In this document: one piece after another, positions 1-12,500 of the stretch
How the letters are laid out: each line of letters opens with the position of its first letter
Numbering within the stretch: the first letter of the stretch is position 1
Notes under the pieces: generated by a model
Told to the model about the DNA's origin: nothing
The model's input: only the letters and a program-made list of their open reading frames with translations
Database searches by the model: none
Made by a program: the position numbers and the translations under genes
Assembly (NCBI GenBank): GCA_001642005.1
Contig: LWCA01000368.1
Location: 1-30,220, forward strand
Direction of reading: 5' to 3'
From: Intoshia linei
Taxonomy: Eukaryota > Orthonectida > Rhopaluridae
DNA length: 30,220 nt

Positions 1-189
1 CTTTCTAGCATTTATAATTTCGTGCAAAATTACAGGCTCACAATTGTATAAAGTTAATAAAATTAGCATTATCATCGAATTTTTAGTGCTATAAAATGCC
101 GACTCTACTGATTATATAGAAAATAAACTTAGATTCATGATTAATAATGTTCATTATTTGCATTTCACTGTCATTTTTATTGTTTTTTC

Positions 190-230
190 ATAGTGAACAT
201 TAAAAAAATTCAGAACCAAATGTTCACTAT
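190..230. repeat. Perfect 12-bp inverted repeat with a 17-nt loop
   Basis: ATAGTGAACATT at 190-201 is exactly reverse-complemented at 219-230. A shorter related word (ATGTTCATTAT) appears just before it. It could be a small foldback element end or an extruding hairpin. No function can be read from it. Confidence 0.7.
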
Positions 231-338
231 CAACAAGTCTGACGGTATTAATAATATAAAAACTTCACATTTAATATTGTGTATAAGATTATAACGATTG
301 GCAGATAAGAACTCTGATAAGTTTATCTTAAATAAAAA

Positions 339-413
339 GATGTCGAAATCTCGATTCGAACCTAGCCACGCAGAATACAATTATATGACTATAACCACTG
401 CCAGTTAGACATC
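339..413 (-). pseudogene. tRNA-like sequence (degenerate tRNA or tRNA-derived SINE head)
   Basis: Read on the minus strand, this 75-nt segment starts GATGTC and ends GACATC (6 paired acceptor positions) and is followed at once by a T5 run, as for RNA polymerase III termination. It has an A-box-like TGGCAGTGG with the D-loop core AGTGGTTA, a 4-bp D stem (TGGC/GTCA), and a near-perfect B box GGTTCGAATC. The anticodon and T stems pair badly. If the anticodon loop is ATTGTAT the anticodon would be TGT (Thr). These traits fit a decayed tRNA or the 5' part of a tRNA-derived SINE better than a working tRNA. Confidence 0.5.
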
Positions 414-706
414 ACAAGTGAGTTATATTAAAATAATATATTCGAATCTCGATTAGTATGATAGCGATATATCACTACAAAGATAGTAATATATGCTATA
501 ATTTATCAATTTGATTTTTTAAAAAACTGTTTATTGCTTAAAAATACGAAGAAGTCACAATTTATACAGAACATACGAAATTATTGCAGAAATGTATTGT
601 GTAGTTTAGCTGTATGTATTAATAATTTAAACGATATATGCCATGTTCGTATAATAATCTAGAGATATAAAAGTTGGAGAGCCATATAATTAATGTATTA
701 ATTTAG

Positions 707-1098
707 TGTCACTTCATGGAAAAGAAGTTGTTGCATGTGCTCCATTTCTCGACGATAAGGAAACAAAAAGGCTGACGACTCTCTTTAGACGTGGAAAACA
801 AATTGAAATCAAGAGAGTGAATCGACTAATGAACCAGCAATCCCAAATTAAAGGTGTAGTGATACGAAACATTATAAAGAAACCAATTAAACCTAATTCT
901 GCCAATAGAAAATGCGTCAAAGTTCGATTGAGCAGTGGAAAGGAAACAATAGCATACGTTCCAGGCGAAGGTCATAACTTACAAGAACATTCAACAGTGC
1001 TTATAGAAGGTGGTCGATTAAATGACGTACCAACAGTGAAACTTAAATGTATAAGAGGAAAATACGACCTAGCTCATGTCAAAAAAAGAGTTTTATAA
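707..1098 (+). CDS. MRPS12: Mitochondrial small ribosomal subunit protein uS12m (main exon, 5' end missing)
   Basis: uS12m is part of the decoding centre of the mitochondrial small ribosomal subunit; its insect gene is technical knockout. The exon follows a TTTAG acceptor and encodes about 130 residues ending at TAA 1096-1098. Family signatures are clear: [15 protein letters not shown] (KPNSALRK loop), [11 protein letters not shown] (a near-invariant uS12 motif) and RGKYDLAHV at the C-terminus. The open frame continues to a GTG at 706, but that overlaps the splice acceptor. The true ATG and targeting peptide must come from an upstream exon joining in phase 1 (first full codon TCA at 709-711). 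The segment before QIKGVV is less typical than usual for the family. AATAAA at 1110-1115 is the likely poly(A) signal. The gene is convergent with the RBBP4-like gene. Confidence 0.93.
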
Positions 1099-1109
1099 AA
1101 TGTATATTT

Positions 1110-1115
1110 AATAAA
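1110..1115 (+). terminator. Poly(A) signal AATAAA for uS12m
   Basis: A canonical AATAAA lies 12 bp after the uS12m stop codon and ends 5 bp before the stop codon of the convergent RBBP4-like gene. Cleavage 10-30 nt downstream would therefore place the uS12m transcript end inside the RBBP4 coding exon on the opposite strand. On the minus strand the same spot reads ATTAAA, a variant signal that RBBP4 could use. Confidence 0.6.
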
Positions 1116-1119
1116 CGCA

Positions 1120-2921
<1,802 letters not shown>

Positions 2922-3541
2922 TTAATCTGGCCGAGTGCTAGGCGAATCCGTTTGTAAATATTGGTTCAAATCCTAAAGATATTAATTTGATAATAAAATG
3001 GTTAAATTACTATATGTTGATATTGATTGCAATGCTGAATAATATTGTTAAAATAATCAGTTTCATAAAGTGTTGAAAATTCAATGGAATCGGCACTATT
3101 GCCAAATTCTTTAACAAATGCGTTGAGACTTTTCTAAATTACCAATGAAAATTAATTTTGACGTTCAAACCAGCGTCAACATATCGTTTATGGTAGAAAT
3201 TTCATCAAATGTTTCAACTCCAGTCTGTACAATGTTTTTGTGATTTATTGCCTAAATTTAAATGCATCATTTTTAAACAGTCAATCAAAATAAAAAAAGA
3301 CGATCAAAAATTAGGACCACATAATTTGGAGTTCCAAATTGAAACTGCAGAATTATACCAAATCATAGGAAACCATTTATTTAAATTTATAATTATTACG
3401 TGATACATTTGAAGTGCATTGATCTTGTTATATCCAGCATCAGGATCAATTTCTTCTTCAATAACAAAATCGTACAAATTTTTGCTTTTATCGTTTTGTG
3501 ATGTTTCACTTATACATATATCCGTAATATTTTTGGTGGGT
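2922..3541 (-). CDS. SPEF2: SPEF2 exons 36-39: conserved C-terminus
   Basis: Exons are 3400-3541, 3171-3251, 3011-3133 and 2922-2972, with introns of 148, 37 and 38 nt. They supply the last 132 residues. NAFVKEFGNSADSIEFSTL, YFNNIIQHCNQYQHI and DLNQYLQ align with vertebrate EGFIKTFQDLG, PIEVAVLLKHPFIQDLI and FPDIKIILQ. An ATG at 3547-3549 with an upstream in-frame stop would also allow a 134-aa stand-alone protein. The acceptor just inside it (ACAG ending at 3542) and the phase-2 donor of exon 35 argue for one continuous gene. Stop TAA 2922-2924; poly(A) signals follow at 2874-2883. Confidence 0.8.
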
Positions 3542-6500
3542 CTGTCCATAAAAATTTATTTCAAAAAAATTTAAGTAAGGTAGGTAAATAAATACAGTGG
3601 TACAGAAAGCTTGAAATAATATATAACGGTTACTTTAAGATGCTATTTACATTTGAATTAATTGTTACTTGTCGCAGGACAATTAAAAAATGGACTTTGG
3701 GTTATTTTTTTAACTCAAAAACTCTTTATAACTTTAAAAACTGACAATATCAACTGAAAATATTTATAATTTGAAAGTACATTTTAAAAGATTTATAAGG
3801 TGCTTCATTTCCGGAAACCACTGCCAGTGCACGTAAAAATCCTTGTTGTGTGTTTGGTGATGATGCAAAATATAATAGCTAAATAATTCATATAATTAAT
3901 ATAATACACGCATCCATTATAATCAGAGCAGAGGCGTTAATTCAAGTAATCATTATATTACGTAAACATCTCAAATTATTACATAAAAAGCAACCTAAAT
4001 GTTATTTGTGATTAAACCAACATTATCAAGAAATTATTGATAATTGTGTAAAAAACTACATTAGTCACGTGATATTTCAATTCATTGCATTGATAATGCC
4101 TTGTTTGGGGTTTAAACAGATTATTAAATTTGATTTAATCAGATTTATATAGTAATATTTTTGTGGTACGGTTCCATCCTAATTTCAACATTCAGTGTAA
4201 AACTGTATATATCAGACAGTCTAAACCCAGTAAGTGAAAAGGTGCCTGTGAGAAAGGTTAGGAAAGTGTTGATATAAAAAATAACCATTTTGTAATATTA
4301 TTTGTCCTAATTAGTACACTCATTATACATGTATGTAAAAATTACCATATCTGTGTAATAAAGGCGTTGATATTGATAGTATTGGTTGGCAAATATGTCA
4401 AATAAAAGTGGTTTAATGTTATTAATACGGTTATTATTCATTAAATAATCACTGTATTCATTAAAACTAGCATCACTACTCTGAGTCATCGCAACGTCCA
4501 CATTGTTATTAGTAAACCATAATTCAACCTAAAAAAAGTTACAATATTTAGAAAAACAAATTTTGATTCTAATTGTCTAATCCTAAATGTCTTCGTTACA
4601 GAATTGATGTAATTGAAAAATAAACCCACATCATTAACGAAGAAGGCTTAAAAAAAATTCCTCGTTAACAAAATTTTATATAAACTAATTAATAATTAAA
4701 ATAATGACAAATTAGACAGGTTTTTATAAAACTTTATAATTTTGAATTGGATACCCATACCCACCAAATTCTGACAAAAAACATTTAATGCTAGTACTTT
4801 TATATTTTCATTATGATAAATGATTTTTAATATTATTATATAACTACATCCAGGACCGTGGCGATGGATTAGGCTCTCCAATGACGAGGGACCTCCTATT
4901 TTAATTTATTAATAGTAATGTTGAAAAATTTTCATTTTTATGATGCCATTTCCAACTGTTATTTCTACTTTTTAGACAATAAACGATCGATTTAAGTTTA
5001 ATTAAACAAGGTATAGACTATTCACTAGTGTGTTCATTGTACACTGTTCAATCTAGAATTTTTATAAATTCAATAAAACTAAGTAAAAAACTAAAAAGAT
5101 TAAAAAAATATCAATTTAAAAAAAATTGATAGATTTCTTCATTTACTACAAATATATTTAAATTTTATTTATTCACAAACTACATATGATAACTGTATAA
5201 ACAAATTCAAAATCTAAGTGACCCAATTCTCAAAAATGATCTTATTCAATCAACTATCGAGTTTTGAAATTCAATAAAAGTAAAACTAAATACTCAGTAA
5301 AATTTAGTACTTATTACAAAAATTGAATACACTAGTATAGATCAGGGGTTATCAACGGCAGGCGAATTGCACCCAAGGGCTCGATTCTTTAAAAATTGAG
5401 TAACTAACAACTTGTTTATGAAGCATGGAGGGGCAATTCTAAAAGTAGGTTTAGAACCCCTGGTATACATCAGTAGTTCTCAACCTTTTTTATAATCCAC
5501 ACTTAAACCAAAAATTCACACATATTTTTTTAAATCCCATCTCTATAATAAAGAATTATAATTTAATATAAACAATGGCATATTTATTAAACCTGTAAAA
5601 TTACCTATATTATGTGGTTCTCAATTTGTTTCAAGAATTTACCGATATAAGTTATATTTATATTATAACCAATAATTCTCTTAAAAAAATGAAATACTCT
5701 TGTATGTTGTTTTAGCTAAAAAATTTAACGAAATGATTTTAACATTTTAATCAAATGACGAACAAAATTTTTAGATTTCCATTAATAAAATATATTTATC
5801 CTTACTTATATAATATTCTACGCAATATTTGTTTGTGCGTTTGTGTGTGTGTTCTCGTTTATTTCAATAACTACCAGTCTTAGAATTTTATAAAGTTCAC
5901 ATTTCAATTACAGTTTTTTCTGGGGGTGTTAGCAAAAATATAAAAAAATATATCTTCACGGCCAAAACCACAAATTACCCTTTTTTTTTAATCAAAACAA
6001 CCCTATAATTTAAAAAAATTACAGGTGGTACAGTTATATCCTGTTAACACAGACAAAAAATTTCAACATGAACAAGTGACGCCTTCATGGTCAAAAAAGC
6101 AGTTTAGTTTTCATATATTTTTTTAGAAATATTTTATTAAAACAAAAAATGTGAAATAAATTAAAGGTCTGATAATTAAAAAAAAAACTATTCTGATAGA
6201 ACTTATTCCAGTTAATATAAATACAAAAATTTACACATTCCCGGTGAAAAATAATCTTTACTATATTATCAACCAATATTTTTCAAATATTTTCTAAACA
6301 AAATTTTCTATAGGGTCTACAATTTTCATCTGGCCGGGTCAGATGCTGGCTCTCCACGGCCCTAATTACATATAAATCGAAATTTAAATTTTTAAATAAA
6401 ACTTACATGTTCATATTGCTGTCTGCTTATGTATCCTAAATTTCGTTGATCAATTACTTTAAATATATTGAGGGCATTCAATAAGTCTTTTTGTGTAGGA

Positions 6501-9500
6501 TATGGGAATGGATTAATTAAAGAAATAAAAAATGTTCTCCAGTTTATGTGGGATCTTCCCATTGCTAATTGATAAATCATTGCGTCAATCTAAAAATTAT
6601 ATTAAAATTAATTATTATTATAATTATAATAGATGGCAGCCATTAAATGTATATATATTTATAATTTTTCACAGATTAAGGTGATATACACAGAAACCTG
6701 ATTATCATGCAAGAGGCTAACAAATTTTAAAGTACAGTGGTTGTTCTCAAAAGTGACCGCTTCAAAAATGTATAATTTTCCCAGGGAAAAATGCAATACT
6801 GTAGTATTTCACACAACACCAGTCGAGCATCACTGGTGGTTAATAATCAGGATGATAACATAGTTAATTATTATGAGATTGTAATTATATATAAAATACC
6901 TTTTCTGGTTCAATTTCGAGCCAAATCAATGGAAATATATTAGTAGCTAAGGAATCATGACATAATTCCTTTAAATTTTTGATGAAAGATTTTATAGGGA
7001 AATATCCGTCTGTAGAGTATTCACTAAGCTAAATAAATAGAGTTTTGAAAAATTAAATATGATTACAACTTGATTTAAAATTCAAATTAAATTACATTTT
7101 TATATAAATTAGATAATTGAGAAGCGTCCATCAGGTTCATGGAATGATTATCTACATTGATATTTTGTTGTTGAATTTTAATCACCTTTTTAAAAGATTT
7201 TGACTAAAAATTTAATATTACATTAAAAAATTTCATTTTCAAATTGTACCAAACCAATCACTTTTATATCCCATTACGGAACGACGAGTTCACGTCACTA
7301 TCAGTACGTACTACGTACATTATGGTTGTATCCCTTCTCATTTTCTGATATGTCGACTTTTACTTTTACTCAGTAATGATGTACAATTATTACCGATAAA
7401 AAATTAAAATTCAGAAAATTTTTCAATTTATACAGGGTTGGCTTATACACAATCAAATGTTCCATAGTCGTATTTTCTACGTATACAATATATAGATACA
7501 TTTGATAATAATTGTGATTGAATTTCCTTAATTTTAGTATCATATTGATAAATTTGATTTTTTAAACTTTCTTCAATATCTTTGTCACATTTAACATTAT
7601 TTTTCAATTTGTTGTATTCCACATTCTTTTCCGATAACTTTTTTCCAAGACATTTAATTTCACTTTAAGTTGGTCATTTCCACATTCCAATGATTGAAAT
7701 TGACATTTTTTCAAATTTTCTTCTAATTTAGATATTTTGTTTTGATTCGTAACGTTTTCTTCTTTTTGTTTAAACAAAATTTTTTTTGTTGCAATATCTG
7801 AAATTTAAGTTTTTTGGTAGACTGAGAAAATTCAAAATTTTTTAATATAGACTTTGTCAACTTTTCAGTTACATTTAACAATTTATCACTAATTTCTTTC
7901 ATATCATTTGATTTTTCATAAATTTTTGTTTTTAGTTTATCAATTTCTTTTTCTTTTTCATTTTCAGTTTTTATATTATTATTATTTATGCGTTAACAAT
8001 GGTCACACTAATTAATTTCGATTTTGACCATAAAGGAATCAATTGCTGAAAATTAAATTTGCTATAAAAAATGACTTCATTGTTTTAGATAAGTATTCAT
8101 TGGCGTAGAATCCTCCAACAGGTACTAGTATAAAAAATATTTTGTTAGATATATCGGCAACGTCAATTCGGCATGTATGATTATAATATATTTTGATCGA
8201 GTTATAACAATTATTTAAAAATAATTATTATTAGCAGTAGTTAAATTAATAGTACAATTACAAATAATAATTAAAATTATTATTTGTTATAAATATGTAT
8301 CATTTATGTATATTATATTATATGTTGTTAGTAAAATTATTAAATTAATGCATTACTGTATCTATTAAAAAATTGTCTTGTTTTAAAATCACAAAATTAT
8401 CAATTTTTTTGGGAATTTCAATATGCAGTTTAAAGAGATGAATAACGTTGTCAATTCTAAAAATTAAATAAAAATGATTAATACAATAATTAAATTACGT
8501 TTTCATTTGAAGCAAATATCGGTTAGAAATCCAATCTTCCATATCGCTGCAAAGATTGTTCATTTTATTTTTTAAATCCTTAATCATATTTTTAGATACA
8601 ATCTTGACCACTTCACATAATTGTTTGAATGAGTTTACTAAAGTTGATTCAATTTATAAATCGTATTTCATACACCGGGGACCCCCATCCTCGTGGCTGT
8701 ATCAAATTTCAATTTTTATTCCAAAAAATTCCATTTCTATCATAAAATACATTAAAATTTAAAAGTATTGTAATGTAAACTATAAGTTCTTGCAAATTAA
8801 AATTATTTACAAACTCCAAAATTGAGGTTCTTTTAATTCTAACTCTTTTATTTTTAAAAAAAAGGGGTAATCTAAGGTTTTGTTTGTGAAAATTCAACTT
8901 TCTGAGATTTAGTTATACGACCATATTAATGATTTTTGACGCGTCCCAAAATCTATGTTTTTTAAAATTTTAAGGAAAATTTTATTTTTAAAAAATAAAA
9001 TATTACATTGTTCATGTAGGGCAAATACATATTCATTTCTATTTTTCTCATTATACATCATAAGTTGTTGAAATTTCTTATCGGATTCTTCTAACTCTAA
9101 AAAAATAAATTATAATTATTATTAAGACATTATAAATTGACAAATTCACTTTTTCAAACTTTTTTAATCAATTTTTTAATCTAATTTTGTTCAATAATCC
9201 TAAAAGTAGATTTTTTATGGAAAAAATCATTCTAACAATTAGTAAATTAACAATGAAATGCTATACTTTGATACAAAAATTACGGGGCACCTTTTAACAT
9301 GGCTTGGAAAGTAGCTATTGTTTTGAAAAATGAAAATCTGTTAATCGAAATGTCGATAATATAGGCTATACATCAGTGGTTCCCCATTCAAATAGTACGG
9401 AATTTTAAATAGTGTACAGACCCCGTTTCAAAATATTTTTTTTTGAATCTAAGCAAATTAAAGGTTTTCTCATAAGATTTGGTAAAATGGTGTTTTTGAA

Positions 9501-12500
9501 AAAAATATTAAAAAAAAGCAAGTTTTGCTTTAAGGGTTGATAAATTGGATTTTTTCATTTTTTTTAGGGTTTGGAATTAAGAAGTTGTTGCTCATAAGAT
9601 TTGATAAAATGTGATTTTTTATTTTGTGGTTTGATTAAGTGGATTTTTCAAAAAATATAGGTAAAAGTGGGATTTTTGAAATAATAATGTAGAAGTCGAG
9701 GTTTTGAGATAAATTCCCAACATTTGACAACTCTGTAATAAATATTAAAAATTCTCCTATAAAAATAAACAAAAGTTGAAAAAAATTTTTTGTATATATC
9801 AGTCATATAATTTTATACCCAATCGAGAACCACTGCTATATATTACAACTTTTTAGTTGGTATTTAATTTACGTTTTAATTCTTCTTCAGCGTTATCTAC
9901 AATTACTGCATTCGAGCTTTTTTTAGGTGAAGGTGATCTATTTTTTTTAGATTTAGGGTTACCAGGATTTTGAGTATTCTTTGCATTAGCATTTATAGCT
10001 TTCTTTTCTTTTTCTAAATTTCTTTCTTTTTCCTTTTCAAATTCAATATCTTTCTGTTTGTTAATTTGAATCATTGCATTAAATATCTATTAAAATCAAT
10101 TTAAAGTAGAATGCATGAATATTTAAAAAGTTTGGTCAATATCAGGCCGCATCCCAGGTAAATCAGACTCGTAAATTTAATTTAATTTTAAATTCTCATC
10201 ATCTATCCCATTATTTATCCAGACATTTGTTTACCTCACGTACAAGTAAACATTACATTGCAATGTATTGTAACGGCAATATCGCTGCTGTTGATATTAA
10301 CAAAAATTAGTGTCAATTGATATTTAATTAGTCTGTTTTACCATTTCTGTGTTTCTGAGATGAATTTCAGAGATTAAATTTCTCAGATAAAATTACCAAT
10401 TTCTCTAGACTTGATATCGCTAAACTGGAAGCTTCGTGAACTAGACGTTCTTCATCACATTCATAACTTGAATTTGAGTCATTTTTGTTGTTTGGCTTAG
10501 AAGCGTCTTTATTAGCAGTTTTTGTTCCTGAATCAATAGAAATATTTTGATTACGCGGTATCAATGGAATTCTAAAAGAACTATCATAAAGGTGATAAAT
10601 TAGATAAACAAGTTGGATATATGTGAATCAAATGAATTGTTTAGCTTCTTTTCTTCTTTACTTTCTTTTTTACTGCTAATCGATCCAGCACTACGGGTCA
10701 ATGAAGCATTAACACTTCCAGGACTCTGTGATTCTAAAGATTCACTAACAAGTCTGTCTAATTTAGCTGAACTTTCAACATTCACCATATCAATCTATAC
10801 AAAGATTAAAATTTATAAAGAATTTTAATCTTTAAAAGGTTGATAAAGTAAATTACCCTAAACCTATAAACAATGATTGTTAACTTACTAATATCAATTA
10901 AAAATTTCTATAAACAGTTATATATTACCGCTATTAATGGTATTCTTCCAAACTCAATACAATTTTCCAAGTCAGTTTTATCAAGATTAGCAACATTACG
11001 ATAATAGTCTGTCAAAATTTTACAAACATCTTCAGATTTAGATAGTTCAATTTGTAAAATTTGCAAAAAAATATTGGTTACAAATCCAATTCTATCATAT
11101 AACCAAGTATTATCTTTAATTTCGTTTTTTTCTTTTTCCATAAACAATTTTGAAGAATCACTCAATGTCCATAATTTATCTTGTAATTCTTCCAATCTGC
11201 AGTGTAATTCTGATTTTCCTTCAATATCGAATGCGATATATTCTGGTAAATCATTAAATTCCTAAATTATTATTTTAAATAAAAATAATGCAATCAGAGC
11301 CGTCTTAAGCCACTTCTTTGGCCCTTTAAAATTTTGAACGAAGCGATAAAAAAAATTAGGTCCTTTGTTTAGACTGACCTTTAGACCTTTGGTTGGAGAC
11401 TTAGAGTTTTATTTCATTGCGTATTAATAAAAGCATTAAAAGATATTATGTAGGTTTCTAGTAATTTTTATTTATTTTACAAAAACCTACTTACATTAAT
11501 TAATAAACAAAGTTTACTGTTTCATTTGAAAATATGCACCATGCAGTCACAAAAAATTCTTGACAATTCTTGACAAATGTTGTTTTCTCACTTTTTTCTG
11601 AGAGAAATCAGATATGATATTATCAAAACTGATATCATTCTCAATTGACATTAAGGAGAGTGCATTCAAACAAGGTTGAGTTAAGCAATTTCGAAGTTCA
11701 TTCTTAATTATTTTTAGTTTAGAAAAAGTTCAAACTTCAATAAACTTCAAAACTTATAAACTGATTCTTAAGATATAAATGTAAAGTACTTTTATTAATT
11801 TGAGGGCCTCTTTTTAAGATATAAATGTAATTACTTTTATTAATTTGGGGGCCTTTTTTAATGAGGGGCCCTGGGCTACAGCCCATATTGCCCATGCCTT
11901 AAAACGGCTCTGAATTCAATTCTAAAGGCAATTCTTTATTAGGCCTATACATTTTTTCTATTGAGAATTTCAAAATTTTTTTAATATTTTTTTTAATATA
12001 CACTAGCTTGTCTGTTTTTTTGTATCAGTCAGGGGTAGATTTCACGGATGGGCAAATTTTCAATTTTAGGTTTTGTGTGCAATAAATGTATAATTTACTT
12101 GAATAAAATTAAGTGTATTTGTGTTTTACGTTTAATTAAATTTTTTTTAAAAATAAAGCGATCTAGAATTTAAGAGAACTCAGTTTCAAATAAAGTTTTT
12201 AGAGAGTGATTTATATAGAAAATTTCAATATGAGAAATTGAACATTTCAGGGTCAATAACCTATATTACTCTAATTTTTTTTAATTGAAAAATTCGAAGA
12301 GTTTTTAAATAATTTTTTAATCTGCAAAAATGTATGATTATAGGAGAAATTGTGGAAGTAATAAATAAAATTTAAATTTTCACTTTTCATCAGAATTTAA
12401 TTCAAAAATTCAAAAAATTTGGTGCCAATCATCAATTATAATATACAAATAATATTGTACATTAAAATTAATTTTGCACTAGAAATGTATAGATTTCTGA

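Larger units (their letters stand above)
1..706. other. Non-coding flank upstream of the uS12m exon
   Basis: There is no convincing coding region here. It holds a 12-bp perfect inverted repeat (190-230) and a minus-strand tRNA-like sequence (339-413), listed separately. The stretch just before 707 ends in a pyrimidine-poor TTTAG that serves as the acceptor for the uS12m exon, so the 5' exon and promoter of that gene should lie here or further left. One phase-compatible start is ATG at 592-594, with a possible donor at 599-600, giving an N-terminus M-Y-L-S-L-H. This is only a guess, because a short exon like this occurs easily by chance. Confidence 0.5.
4529..6406. other. SPEF2 intron 33 (1878 nt), repeat-filled
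   Basis: It contains a 120-bp hAT-type element (5343-5462), the start of a second hAT-like element directly after its target duplication (5471), and a reverse copy of the dispersed GTGAAGTCGTCAC family (5985-6275). Short open frames here show no family features. Confidence 0.6.

Noticed and set aside
706-708. GTG as start codon of uS12m
   Set aside because: It overlaps the AG of a splice acceptor. A nuclear animal gene needs an ATG, so an upstream exon is expected.
4696-4881. 61-codon minus-strand open frame in intron 33
   Set aside because: No ATG-splice context and no SPEF2 similarity; probably repeat-derived noise.
8709-8897. 62-codon minus-strand open frame between SPEF2 exons 28 and 29
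   Set aside because: Exons 28 and 29 join in phase (TTA across the junction) and align continuously with vertebrate SPEF2. This frame has no ATG and no matching acceptor/donor phase.
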